From Sphingomonas alpina (GTDB lineage: Bacteria > Pseudomonadota > Alphaproteobacteria > Sphingomonadales > Sphingomonadaceae), in contig NZ_CP061038.1 in assembly GCF_014490665.1 (NCBI RefSeq), positions 3,472,001 through 3,536,000 of the forward strand: a DNA stretch of 64,000 nt, given 5' to 3'. Position 1 is the stretch's first letter; every line of letters starts with the position of its first letter. The notes beneath the pieces are model-generated. The model made no database searches. It was not told the DNA's origin and saw only the letters and a list, made by a program, of their open reading frames with translations. The position numbers were made by a program, and so were the translations under genes. This document shows positions 1-8,606 of the stretch, piece after piece.

Positions 1-1
1 C

Positions 2-1048
2 ACGCCCGGTGCTGTCGACCTCTCTCCATTCGTGTCTTATGCGAATGGTCAGTATCAGGTCCGCTCCGACCTGCTCATGCTTCATGAGGGCGGCAGGGAA
101 TATGCTGGCGTTGAACGTTTCCTCGGACCGGCGCGCAATCCTGATGCCGAACTGACACAGGCCGATCGCGACCTAGCCTGGGCGGTGCAGGACATGTGCG
201 AACGCGTCGAGTGCGATTTCATCACCAAGGCAATCGAACGCACGGGCTGTCGGAATCTCTGCATCGCAGGCGGTGTTGGTCTCAATTCCAAAGCGAACGG
301 CCTATTCCTGCAAAAGCGGCTTTGCGACGAAATCTTCGTCCAGCCTGCGGCCGGTGATGACGGCGTTGCCCTAGGCGCAGCCCTGGCACCATCTTTCGAG
401 GGGGGCGTACGTGAGATGAAGCAAATGTCGGCGTATCTTGGGCCGAGCTTCACTCCCGATCAGGTCAGAGCCGAACTTATCAAGTTCAAGCTGCCGTTCC
501 GCGAAGTCGAATCGCCAGCCAAGGCGGCCGCCGAATTGCTCGCAAAAGGCGCTTTGGTTGGTTGGTTTCAGGGGCGCGAGGAATTCGGGCCGCGCGCACT
601 TGGCCACAGGTCGATCATTGCCGATCCGAAGCCGATTGAAAATCGAGACCGGGTCAACAATGCCGTCAAATTTCGCGAGGAATGGCGGCCATTCGCGCCA
701 TCCGTCCTCGAGGCGCACTGCGACGGATTGTTTGAGAGCTATCAGGACAGCCCGTTCATGATTCTGACTTTTCCGGCCAAGCCACTCGCGCTGGAGAAAT
801 TGGCGGCAGCGATCCATGTCGATGGCAGCGCGCGCGTGCAAACGGTGCGTGAAGGCCGAAACGATGTGTACTTCGATATGATCACTGAATTCTACGCGCT
901 GACCGGAACGCCTGGCGTGATGAACACCAGCTTCAATCTGAAAGGTGAAGTGATCGTCAACACCCCATTCGATGCCGTCCGCACATTCTACACCTCTGGG
1001 CTAGATGCGCTGGTTATCGAGAACTTCGTGGTTGAAAAGGGCGTTTGA
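2..1048 (+). CDS. Carbamoyltransferase (NodU/CmcH family), 5'-truncated by window edge
   Basis: This is the C-terminal part of an O-carbamoyltransferase, an enzyme that transfers a carbamoyl group from carbamoyl phosphate, usually onto a sugar or antibiotic hydroxyl. The reading frame is open from base 2, so the true start lies before the window. Visible family signatures are CIAGGVGLNSKANG with the following GDDGVALGAAL segment (kinase-like ATP-binding lobe), and GREEFGPRALGHRSI, NNAVKFREEWRPFAPSV and the MNTSFN segment of the C-terminal YrdC-like domain. The stop overlaps the start of the flippase gene by four bases (TTGA), so the two are translationally coupled. The context suggests carbamoylation of an exported polysaccharide repeat unit; the exact substrate is inference. 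Confidence 0.9.
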   Translation, partial: TPGAVDLSPFVSYANGQYQVRSDLLMLHEGGREYAGVERFLGPARNPDAELTQADRDLAWAVQDMCERVECDFITKAIERTGCRNLCIAGGVGLNSKANGLFLQKRLCDEIFVQPAAGDDGVALGAALAPSFEGGVREMKQMSAYLGPSFTPDQVRAELIKFKLPFREVESPAKAAAELLAKGALVGWFQGREEFGPRALGHRSIIADPKPIENRDRVNNAVKFREEWRPFAPSVLEAHCDGLFESYQDSPFMILTFPAKPLALEKLAAAIHVDGSARVQTVREGRNDVYFDMITEFYALTGTPGVMNTSFNLKGEVIVNTPFDAVRTFYTSGLDALVIENFVVEKGV

Positions 1049-2349
1049 TCAAGCGCGTTAAATCCGGGCTGGCGCGCATACTTCCGTCGCCGCGCCTGCT
1101 CCTCCAGATAATCGAACAGTCGTTTGCGACCATAGTGGTGCAAGCGCTGGGCGCCATTACTACGCTGTCTTTCGTCCACCTTCTGCCGGAGCACGAATAC
1201 GCGCTATTCGGACTGTGCATCGTCAGTCTTAATTTTATCGTCATCAGCAGCGACCTGGGCCTCGGTGCATCGATGCAATTCTTTTGGCGAGAGGCGGTGC
1301 GTGGCGGCGTTGCCTTTCCAGTGCGCTATCGCGCCATCCTACAGCTTCGTACCTGGTTCTTCGGGCTGTCGTCGCTAGCGGGCTTGTCGATCCTCGGCGT
1401 TATGATAGCGCGCCATGGCGGCACGATCCCAACGATAGCAACCTTGCTTGGCCTCGTCGCCGTAACGGGCTGGCTACAGGTCAGGAGCGGGATGATCGTA
1501 TCGCTCGCGCGCCTCGGCTTGCAGTTGCGGCGCGCCTACTCGGCCGAACTCGCCGGTTCTTTGGCCCGCGCCGCGCTTGCTGGCGTGGGGTTCCTACTCC
1601 TGGTTCGCGGCGCCTGGTTTCCCCTGGCCACTATGGGTGCAACGACGCTTCTCACTATTTTCATCGCCCGACGGGGCGTCGACCGATCAATGTTCCTCGT
1701 CAAAGGCGCACCATCCGAAATGAAGCCCGTGCTTGGCTATGTGCTGAGCACGATGTTGGGCACGGTCATTTTCGCGACACAAGATATATTGGTCTATTCG
1801 CTGGCATCGCTGCAGGGAAGTTCGCAGGTGATCGCGCAGACCTTTGCGCTTGGCCGCCTCGCCGCCATATTTGTCGTTATCAGCAGCGTGATGGCAAACG
1901 TCGTCATCCCACGTATCGCCAATCTCGGCAGCGACGGCCATGCGATCCGCAACGGGTTGCTGCCGCCTGCAATCGTTGGCGCGGGCTGCCTGATGTTGAC
2001 CCTATTGGCAGCGGCCTTTTCGGATCAGGCATTGTTCCTGCTCGGAAAGGCCTATGCCGGTCTCCATCACGAGCTCATCCTCGCACTTTCTGCAGCCTCG
2101 CTCTCTCTCGTCGCGCAGATGCTCGGTCGCTTTAACCGCGCCATGGGTTGGGTGAAAATCGAGACGATGATCTATCTAATACACGTCGTCGCGATCGTTG
2201 GTGTCGGTCTGTCTTCCAGCTTCACAAGTACTCGAGCGGTCCTGACGTTTAATCTTATACTTTCGATATTTTCGTTTGTCGAGATGCTGTTCATTACATG
2301 TGTGGGGCTCCGATCTCTAAAGATGCATCCAAAAATGCCACTTGCTTAG
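1045..2349 (+). CDS. Oligosaccharide flippase / polysaccharide biosynthesis membrane protein (Wzx-like)
   Basis: This is a 434-residue protein with about twelve hydrophobic segments, the usual size and layout of Wzx/MOP-superfamily flippases that move lipid-linked sugar repeat units across the inner membrane. It begins with TTG overlapping the TGA of the carbamoyltransferase. Segments such as LGLGASMQFFWREAV near residue 70 and FNRAMGWVKIETMIY near residue 365 resemble the family, but I see no unique catalytic residue because the family has none. The gene ends 23 bases before the convergent phage tailspike gene, with no obvious terminator between them. An export role for capsule or O-antigen is inferred from the neighbour and topology. 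Confidence 0.8.
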   Translation: MIKRVKSGLARILPSPRLLLQIIEQSFATIVVQALGAITTLSFVHLLPEHEYALFGLCIVSLNFIVISSDLGLGASMQFFWREAVRGGVAFPVRYRAILQLRTWFFGLSSLAGLSILGVMIARHGGTIPTIATLLGLVAVTGWLQVRSGMIVSLARLGLQLRRAYSAELAGSLARAALAGVGFLLLVRGAWFPLATMGATTLLTIFIARRGVDRSMFLVKGAPSEMKPVLGYVLSTMLGTVIFATQDILVYSLASLQGSSQVIAQTFALGRLAAIFVVISSVMANVVIPRIANLGSDGHAIRNGLLPPAIVGAGCLMLTLLAAAFSDQALFLLGKAYAGLHHELILALSAASLSLVAQMLGRFNRAMGWVKIETMIYLIHVVAIVGVGLSSSFTSTRAVLTFNLILSIFSFVEMLFITCVGLRSLKMHPKMPLA

Positions 2350-2372
2350 TCGGATTCCTTATTGCTCTTTAA

Positions 2373-4904
2373 CTAATCTGTGCTGACCGACCAACCCTTG
2401 CCTTGAAGGTTTGCCTTTGCAGTTACTCCGGCGCCGCTCGGGGGCGAGCTAGCGTAAACTCCGACCAGATATTGCGCGATATTGATTGAGCCACCACTCT
2501 TCCCATTCGTATCTAGCGCGACTAAACGGGCATTCACTTGCGCGACGCTCAAGCCCGAAGCCGCGTGATTATACATTATGAGATTCGGAGTAAGCGTCAG
2601 GTCAAGATTTGCAGCAATTGCGGGGCTGCGCGCGATAGATAGACCCGTCAGGCCACTGAGCTTTGCCAATAGCGTGTTGCTCAACGTCGCTGCGGTGAAG
2701 TTCGCAAAGGGACCAAGACCAATTGTTCGCATCTTGGCACCCGAGAGCCGGTATAGGTCGGCGTCCGTGACAACTATGCCGCTAACAGTCTCATTGGTGC
2801 CATTGATGTTCAGGCCGCTTAGGGGAAATCCGTCGTCGATCACCGAGACCGCCGAAATCCTAGCATTAGCTGTAAAGGCGTTAATCATCAGCGTCGCCCC
2901 TGTTGAGTTGTGGACATAGAGAAAAACCTCTTTCGAATTGTTGTTGGGGAAAGCCCACGCCAGAGACTGCGCCCCATCTACTCGATTAATTCCACTAGTG
3001 TCGTACCATGTCGCCGCATATGGCGTCGTTGGATCGTTAAAAACGCTAATATTGAACGCTCCGCTAGCAATTGTAGTCAATGCTATGCGATACCAATTAT
3101 TAACCGGAGGCAAATGAGATAGTAAGTCGGCATATTTTTTACCGTCTGGAGCAGAATACATGCCGCTAGAGCGAGTGAACGGCAGGCCATTCATTGCCAT
3201 TTCTGCACCGAGTAGATTGTATCCAGCCTGATCATAATGCAATGAGTCACTGAAATATCCCAAACCTGAGAAGGTTTGCGCTAATGTTGAACCAATTTTC
3301 ATCCAACTTGAGAATTGATCATCGCTAGCAACCGCTACCTGCGACGCCCTGATTCTTGCAGATGCGACCGCGTTGCTGCCCGATTGATTGGTACCGAGAC
3401 TTTCCGTCAGCCACCACATATCGGGAAAGTCTGATTTCACTCGCGAAGCGAGATGCCGCAGCGCTGCCTCATGCGCAGCCTGGGAACAGTTACCCAACGC
3501 ATCCTGCTCACCCTGTGAGTGATACACGACCTTCTTTGCGACGGTGAAACCAAGACGGGCGATTTCTCGCAATGCCAATTGCATGTGAGAGCGGATATAA
3601 TTGTCGTATAGATTTGCTGGGTCTGATAAATCCCAAGTACCTCCCGACAGAGCACAAATATCGGATGTTCCTGTCAGGGTCGTTTTATATGCAGACACCA
3701 TCGATGAACCACCGATCGCGCAATCCACAAATATTACCGTACCGCCGCCGCCTGCAGCCCAGGTTTGAGCGAATGCTGATTGCGGACCACCGAAAATACG
3801 ACCGAGACGGTTGGGGCCGAGTGGCAGCACGGCACCAAAACCGCCGTTATTATAATAATATTCGTAACCATAACCTGCATCAAGTGGCGTAGTTACTGAA
3901 TAGTTCGTTGAGTATCCATCACCATTTGATTGACCGATTGTAAACACCACGGTAGCCGACTCGAATCCTGTACCTATATTTGCTTGCTGGATATACCGCG
4001 AGGGCCATAACCCCGCTTTTTTCGGCCCATACTGTCGGCCAGAGCTCGTATCGATATAAGTTGCTCCGTCTGGGCCTCCTGTCACGATATCAGGAGCCCC
4101 TCGACCGTAAATGATCGGCGTAATCGAAGCATTGACGGTAGCGGCGGCCGCCACTGCTATTGCGGCTTGCATAGTAGCTTCCGTTGCAGCCGCGGGTGCT
4201 GCAATGATCGCAGCAATGTTAGCAGCAGCCACGTCGATTCCTGCTACATGAGGTGCCACTGCCGAGATTGCCATTGCATGCGGCGCAATCTGCGCAACTT
4301 GAGCTGCTACACCCGCTACATCACCTACGGTATTTGGACCTATGATATCTGTGGCGACCGTTGCGATTGAGGGTAAGCGGGGCGCTATTGCGGCTATCTC
4401 TTCAACATGAGGGGCGACAATAGCGATTGAAGCGGCATGCGCGGCAACGGTGGAGATATCGTTGCCCGCAATTAGGTTATTGCCCACAGCAACAATCGAC
4501 ACCACGTCCGATAGAGGGACTTCAAGCCCCTCCTCGCCCCGCGGCACCTTCAACGCCCGGCTCGCCTTATCCTCGGTAACCAGTGCCTTGACCGATGCCC
4601 TACGATTGATCTTGTTGACCGTATCGAGATTATACGCGCCCTCATTCTCGAACTCGCTGGTCTGGAGATAGTCGGGTGCAGACAGGAGCATCACCTGTGC
4701 GCCGGCGGCGGGGGGCGTGGCGAAGCTTATCGTGCCGCCGGTGGCGTTGAATTCCACGGTATAGAGCAGCGACGAGATGGCGACGTCGTCGACCTCGACC
4801 GCGATATCGGTTGCACCGACGATCGAGAAATTGAAGCTGAATTGGGTCTGTGTTCCGTTCGCCGTATAGGGTCCGGTGTACACGGTCGGGCTGATTGCTG
4901 GCAC
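2373..4904 (-). CDS. Phage tailspike/tail fibre with SGNH (sialate O-acetylesterase-like) domain
   Basis: This 843-residue protein is the probable receptor-binding tailspike. Residues 1-130 look like the T7-fibre-type N-terminal adaptor. Residues about 130-260 are an Ala/Val/Ile-rich repetitive stretch with recurring APHV units that could form a trimeric rod. From about residue 318 there is an esterase domain with GQSNG (nucleophile Ser near 324), HSQGEQD near 468 and DSLHYDQAG near 555, which match blocks I, III and V of SGNH/sialate O-acetylesterases. The expected activity is deacetylation of a surface polysaccharide. The GTG start sits 8 bases after AGGAGG. The distal two thirds is visibly more A/T-rich than the adaptor, suggesting module exchange. 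It is the last gene of the tail module. Confidence 0.85.
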   Translation of the reverse strand: MPAISPTVYTGPYTANGTQTQFSFNFSIVGATDIAVEVDDVAISSLLYTVEFNATGGTISFATPPAAGAQVMLLSAPDYLQTSEFENEGAYNLDTVNKINRRASVKALVTEDKASRALKVPRGEEGLEVPLSDVVSIVAVGNNLIAGNDISTVAAHAASIAIVAPHVEEIAAIAPRLPSIATVATDIIGPNTVGDVAGVAAQVAQIAPHAMAISAVAPHVAGIDVAAANIAAIIAAPAAATEATMQAAIAVAAAATVNASITPIIYGRGAPDIVTGGPDGATYIDTSSGRQYGPKKAGLWPSRYIQQANIGTGFESATVVFTIGQSNGDGYSTNYSVTTPLDAGYGYEYYYNNGGFGAVLPLGPNRLGRIFGGPQSAFAQTWAAGGGGTVIFVDCAIGGSSMVSAYKTTLTGTSDICALSGGTWDLSDPANLYDNYIRSHMQLALREIARLGFTVAKKVVYHSQGEQDALGNCSQAAHEAALRHLASRVKSDFPDMWWLTESLGTNQSGSNAVASARIRASQVAVASDDQFSSWMKIGSTLAQTFSGLGYFSDSLHYDQAGYNLLGAEMAMNGLPFTRSSGMYSAPDGKKYADLLSHLPPVNNWYRIALTTIASGAFNISVFNDPTTPYAATWYDTSGINRVDGAQSLAWAFPNNNSKEVFLYVHNSTGATLMINAFTANARISAVSVIDDGFPLSGLNINGTNETVSGIVVTDADLYRLSGAKMRTIGLGPFANFTAATLSNTLLAKLSGLTGLSIARSPAIAANLDLTLTPNLIMYNHAASGLSVAQVNARLVALDTNGKSGGSINIAQYLVGVYASSPPSGAGVTAKANLQGKGWSVSTD

Positions 4905-4930
4905 GCTTGCTGCCTCCTGTTGATAGGAGT

Positions 4931-4960
4931 GCGTAACCGCGGCGAAAGATAAGTTGAATC
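4931..4960 (-). promoter_or_regulatory. Phage-type promoter candidate upstream of tailspike
   Basis: On the minus strand a GATTCAA box (4960-4954) is followed after the same spacing as in the three other phage-gene leaders by TTACGC (4936-4931). Here the start codon lies farther away and has its own AGGAGG ribosome-binding site, so the transcript would not be leaderless. Promoter function is inferred from conservation of layout. Confidence 0.4.
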
Positions 4961-5014
4961 GACGGGGCGAGCGGATTTCCGGGGCAACCAGGGGTAAGCC
5001 GCTGGATTTGCGGC

Positions 5015-5039
5015 GAGCGCTCCGCTAGGCGCAGCGCTC
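5015..5039. terminator. Hairpin GAGCGCT/AGCGCTC
   Basis: A 7-bp perfect inverted repeat (GAGCGCT at 5015-5021, AGCGCTC at 5033-5039) lies between the tailspike and the small plus-strand gene. It has no T-run, so it could be a factor-dependent terminator, an operator or chance. Confidence 0.3.
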
Positions 5040-5065
5040 ATTGGTCCTGGCACTTGGATAATCGG

Positions 5066-5212
5066 ATGAAGCCCAGTTTCTGGCAACGTTTCGGCACCGC
5101 GATCGTGCTCGGCAGCCTGCTCCTGCTGTTTGTCGGCCTGATGATCTATGGCAATGCCACGGAGGAAATCCAGCAGGGCAACGACAAGCCAATGGGGGTC
5201 GTTCAGCGCTAG
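5066..5212 (+). CDS. Small single-pass membrane protein (48 aa) on the opposite strand inside the phage tail module
   Basis: A 48-codon open frame runs from ATG at 5066 to TAG at 5210-5212. It starts MKPSFWQRFG, has one hydrophobic segment of about 19 residues (roughly residues 11-29, rich in Leu, Val, Gly and Ile) and a polar C-terminal tail containing EEIQQGNDK. This profile is typical of genuine small membrane proteins and unlike a random frame. It is transcribed against the phage genes and lies in the only large gap of the tail module. The ribosome-binding site is weak. A pinholin-like or superinfection-exclusion role is possible but speculative; I do not recognise a family. Confidence 0.45.
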   Translation: MKPSFWQRFGTAIVLGSLLLLFVGLMIYGNATEEIQQGNDKPMGVVQR

Positions 5213-5255
5213 GCCGTGGAGGCAGGCGTTGGTGCGCCGATGATCCTGTCATTTG

Positions 5256-5273
5256 CGCATCCGGCAGGATGCG
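5256..5273. terminator. Hairpin CGCATCC/GGATGCG
   Basis: A 7-bp stem with a GGCA loop lies 44 bases after the stop of the 48-codon plus-strand gene and about 150 bases after the stop of the minus-strand lipoprotein gene. It could end either transcript. No T-tract is present. Confidence 0.3.
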
Positions 5274-5423
5274 GCGCCAGGGGCCGAAATGACCTCTCAA
5301 GGTCTCATCGGCCCATTTGATCCATCCGACCCGGCGTTCAACTTCCTGAAATATCCTGCTCTATTTTCAACAGCACCAGCACATGGCCTCGAAGGTGCGC
5401 AGGTTGGAAAAGTAGCCGCTGCT

Positions 5424-5816
5424 CTATCGTAGCTCGAAGAATCCCTGACCGGACAAAAGCCCGCCATTGATCTGAATCAAATACCTTCCGCGAGATAATT
5501 TTCTTCTGACCTTTTCGTCGAATTCCTTTGGAGTCGTCAGAATCTCAATACCAGACCTACAATCACCCATGCGGGTGGCATTTAAAGCTATATTCCAAAC
5601 AAGGTCTTTTTCCGTCCTCAATGAGATATCAGCCCCGACCTTATAAACCGAAACCGAATTTATACAGACCTTTCCCTTTTCCTCATCGTCAAATCTCGCC
5701 TGAATCTTCCCCCCAACCTGTTCAACAATCAAATCTTTCGACCTGTTGCAGCCGGAAACGGACATGGCCGCCACCATAACGGTGGCCGTCAGAAACGATT
5801 TTGACTTAATTGCCAT
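5424..5816 (-). CDS. Small lipoprotein, overlaps internal virion gene
   Basis: This is a 130-residue protein with a type II signal peptide: lysines at residues 4 and 6, a hydrophobic core, then VSGC as lipobox with Cys at residue 23. The mature part contains two further cysteines (VCINS and GDCRSG) that could pair. The start codon overlaps the end of the internal virion protein gene by 11 bases, so the two are coupled. The gene is clearly richer in A/T than the virion genes upstream. I do not recognise a family. A lipoprotein directly coupled to a phage structural gene may be a moron, such as a superinfection-exclusion lipoprotein, or an immunity-like partner of the metalloprotease-like domain encoded just upstream. 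Both are inference. Confidence 0.75.
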   Translation of the reverse strand: MAIKSKSFLTATVMVAAMSVSGCNRSKDLIVEQVGGKIQARFDDEEKGKVCINSVSVYKVGADISLRTEKDLVWNIALNATRMGDCRSGIEILTTPKEFDEKVRRKLSRGRYLIQINGGLLSGQGFFELR

Positions 5817-8028
5817 AGATTCCCGATCCTTTGGCGTGGGCTTTCAGTTGCTGGGCCGTAACCTGATATGGCTTTCCGTTTGGCATGTACACGGGCAGCA
5901 CGCCAAGCTCCATGAACACGGCATAATCTCCTGCAATCTGGCTCTGCGCCTCCAAAGTGGCACTCTCATAGTTTTTTCCAGTATGTGCGAAATAATTATA
6001 CGCCCCGTCTTCGCCGTAAACGGCGCTTTCGCGGCCGATACGGCCAAAAACGGGGAGCATGCCATATCGCTGGTACTGACGGACATGGTTCAATTCATGA
6101 ATCAATGTCCTGATGCCCTTCGCGCTCGCCGCCAGATCGGGTGAGTATTCGCCGGAATCGAGGTAGACGGTATTCCCGATCGTGATCGCGGGATGGCCCC
6201 GGCTGAACGCGACGGCCGCGATGGCGCTCCCTCCGCTCCCCCGGACAATGCGGACAGATTTCAGATCCAGCCCAACCGGCAGCGCCCTTTGGATCAGACC
6301 GATCTCGCTTTGCTGCAAGCTGCGCTCCGGCGCCGCCCTCGCCTTGTATCCCGAACGGATCGCGACTCTGTCGTTGAGTGTGTTCAGGAACGCCTGATCG
6401 GCATGGTCATAAGCCCCGTTCGCCATGGCCTGATGCATTACCCATGTCGCTTCCTCCACGTCCTGAGTGGTTATCACGCCTTTGGAAAGTAGCGATTTGG
6501 CGGCGAGTTGTGTGGGGCGAGACTGTGCGGTCGGGATGCCGAAATCGCGCTGGAAGATTCGATCGACGACCTGGTCGGCCGCAGCATGCGTCGCCATGCC
6601 CGGCGCGGCTCCGTCCTGATCCGGGAGAAGCAGATTCTGCTCGTCGCCGGTCGGATCGCTGCGGCGGGCGGCTTCCCAAACCCGCTGATGCATCAATGCG
6701 CCGATGGCGGGCGGATCACTGCGCCAACCCTGCTGCACATGGCTCATCGCGGCATATTCGTCCGGCGTCATCCGAGCGCGGTCGAGCCGCAAGTCGCGTT
6801 TGGCGAATGCCTGTCGATCCGTCGCCGCGAGAATGGCCAGTTCATGTGCTGTCTCGCCATGCGGCTCGATGCGCCCGGGCGTGGCATTCACCCCGACCTG
6901 GCGCTTCAGCGCATCAAGTGTCTCGATATCGAGTCCGCGGAGCACCTCCGGCGACAGCTGCGATACCGAAATGAACGCATCGCCCAGATCGTCGACCTGT
7001 ACGAACGCCGCATCGCGCGCGGCATGCTGTTCCTGTTCGATCCGGCGCTCGTTCCGCGTCGCGCGCGCGCCGGCATCCGTCCGCGCCGAACGCTTCACCG
7101 CATCGGGCAGATCCTGTTGTTCGATATGGCCGTAGATCGCGGGCAGATCGACGGTGCGCGGCGCATAGGGCGAAGCCAGCCCGTCATGCGCGCCGTCAAC
7201 CAGATTCCCATAGCCATCGATCACCGCGGCTCCCTGCCGTTCCAGCAACGGTCCGCGCAGGCTGTCCTCGATCGCTGAGCGATCCTGTGGCGTCATCTCC
7301 GCGCTATGGCGATGGTAATAGCTCTCAGCCATGATCGCATCGCCGACGGTCAGTCCGTCGATCGCCCGTTTGTGGATGCCGGAGACATAATGCTGTTCGG
7401 CCGCCAGCTTGACCGTCGGATCCCATCGCTGAACCGCCGCGCGATCATCGATCGCCTTCAGACCCGTCGCGACATGATCGGCGAACAGCGGCGTACCGAT
7501 ATGGTCGAGCGCATTGCGCGCACTGGCCGCCATCAACTGTTCGGCCTGCTGTTCCTGCCAGACACGTTTTTCCGCATCGGCGTGGTCCTGAACCCCGGCA
7601 ATATCCTGGCCGACACGCTGCCCGATCACGTGATCGAACAGCGCGCGAATATGTGGCTGCAGCGTCTTGCCGATTTCATCGGGAATCTGGCGAAGTGTCG
7701 CGCTGATCCCATCGGCGGCATCCACCGCAACCTGCCCCGCCTGCGCATAGAATGCCGCGCCGCCATCGCGCAGCAAGGCACGCGCCCTTGCATCATAGGC
7801 GTTGTAGCTCTGCTTGAGCGCCGCATCCTCCGCCGCGGCGCGATCGCGTTGGCGCTGTTCCGCGCGGATCAGCTGGTCGCCGGCGACACCGCCCAGCGCC
7901 CTGCCCAGCGTCTCCATACCGGCACCGGCCGCCTGCAGGCCGCTGCCGCCATAGTCGCCGGGGCGAAGTTTTTCATCGGTAACGCCGGCAAGGCCGACGC
8001 GGTTCTGCTCGATTGGGACTGTTGGCAT
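5806..8028 (-). CDS. Internal virion / ejection protein with C-terminal HELNH zincin-like domain
   Basis: This 740-residue protein sits where T7-like and BPP-1-like phages encode large internal virion proteins that are ejected with the DNA. Residues 1-600 are mostly helical and rich in Ala, Gln and Arg, with no signal peptide. Near residues 640-645 there is TLIHELNHVRQYQ, an HExxH zinc-protease motif in a context resembling the DUF4157-type (eCIS core) zincin domain. A nearby GNTVYLDSGEYS segment precedes it, as expected for such domains. The start ATG lies exactly 39 bases after a CCGATTCAA box shared with two other phage genes, with no good Shine-Dalgarno. It could be a cell-wall or protein-cleaving entry factor; the activity is inferred. 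Confidence 0.75.
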   Translation of the reverse strand: MPTVPIEQNRVGLAGVTDEKLRPGDYGGSGLQAAGAGMETLGRALGGVAGDQLIRAEQRQRDRAAAEDAALKQSYNAYDARARALLRDGGAAFYAQAGQVAVDAADGISATLRQIPDEIGKTLQPHIRALFDHVIGQRVGQDIAGVQDHADAEKRVWQEQQAEQLMAASARNALDHIGTPLFADHVATGLKAIDDRAAVQRWDPTVKLAAEQHYVSGIHKRAIDGLTVGDAIMAESYYHRHSAEMTPQDRSAIEDSLRGPLLERQGAAVIDGYGNLVDGAHDGLASPYAPRTVDLPAIYGHIEQQDLPDAVKRSARTDAGARATRNERRIEQEQHAARDAAFVQVDDLGDAFISVSQLSPEVLRGLDIETLDALKRQVGVNATPGRIEPHGETAHELAILAATDRQAFAKRDLRLDRARMTPDEYAAMSHVQQGWRSDPPAIGALMHQRVWEAARRSDPTGDEQNLLLPDQDGAAPGMATHAAADQVVDRIFQRDFGIPTAQSRPTQLAAKSLLSKGVITTQDVEEATWVMHQAMANGAYDHADQAFLNTLNDRVAIRSGYKARAAPERSLQQSEIGLIQRALPVGLDLKSVRIVRGSGGSAIAAVAFSRGHPAITIGNTVYLDSGEYSPDLAASAKGIRTLIHELNHVRQYQRYGMLPVFGRIGRESAVYGEDGAYNYFAHTGKNYESATLEAQSQIAGDYAVFMELGVLPVYMPNGKPYQVTAQQLKAHAKGSGIYGN

Positions 8029-8035
8029 ATCCGCT

Positions 8036-8067
8036 GACTAAGCGGGTCTTGCGGCATGTTGAATCGG
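8036..8067 (-). promoter_or_regulatory. Phage-type leaderless promoter candidate (internal virion gene)
   Basis: On the minus strand CCGATTCAAC begins at 8067 and TTAGTC occupies 8041-8036. The interval from the ATTCAA hexamer to TTAGTC is 17 nt, and the ATG at 8028 follows 7 nt after the second box. Spacing is identical to the leaders at 12679 and 42086. Promoter identity is inferred from this conservation. Confidence 0.55.
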
Positions 8068-8081
8068 GCACCCCCGACAAG

Positions 8082-8606
8082 CTATCCCCCGGCAGGGGTT
8101 TTGAGCTTCTTGACGCGCATGTTCGTCTCGACCGCTTGCGACGCACCGCTCAGGGCCGTGCCCAGTGCATCGAACCCTGCATTGATCAGCGCGCCACTTG
8201 CCTTGGCACGATTGGCGGCGGCATCCGACCGGGCGTTGAAGGCGCTGATGTCGAAGCCGCGGGTACGCTGGTTGCCGCCCTTGTAGATCTGGGCGATGTC
8301 CTCCGCGCCGGTCATCGCGGTGTCCTTCTGGATATCGGCGGCGCTGCCGAAATTCAGGTCGACGCCATTCGCCGCGAGCGCCGCTTCCTGCGCGCCCTTC
8401 ATCCGCGCGAGTTCGCGATAGCGCGCCCGCGCCTCGAGGTTGGTGTTGTCGATCGAATCCCTCGCCTGTTCATTGGCGAGGCGGTTATTCTGGTCGGCGA
8501 TCTGCGCCTGGTAGCGATATTGCTGCGCCTGGCCGATGCCGGATACGACCTTGCCGCCGGCGGCGACCGCGGTCGCGGCAATGGTCAGACTGACGGGATC
8601 GCACAT
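8082..8606 (-). CDS. Phage internal virion protein (small, T7 gp14-like position)
   Basis: This 174-residue protein starts MCDPVSLTIAATAVAAGGK, a hydrophobic Ala/Gly-rich N-terminus followed by a long helical region rich in Gln, Asn, Arg and Ala (for example QQYRYQAQIADQNNRLAN). That composition and the MCDP start are common in small internal virion or ejectosome proteins of podoviruses. The ATG at 8606 was chosen because it begins this conserved type of N-terminus; the frame stays open further upstream but overlaps the Gp13-like gene. It overlaps the end of that gene by 22 bases and is followed by the large internal virion gene. The function in DNA ejection is inferred from family and position. 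Confidence 0.75.
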   Translation of the reverse strand: MCDPVSLTIAATAVAAGGKVVSGIGQAQQYRYQAQIADQNNRLANEQARDSIDNTNLEARARYRELARMKGAQEAALAANGVDLNFGSAADIQKDTAMTGAEDIAQIYKGGNQRTRGFDISAFNARSDAAANRAKASGALINAGFDALGTALSGASQAVETNMRVKKLKTPAGG

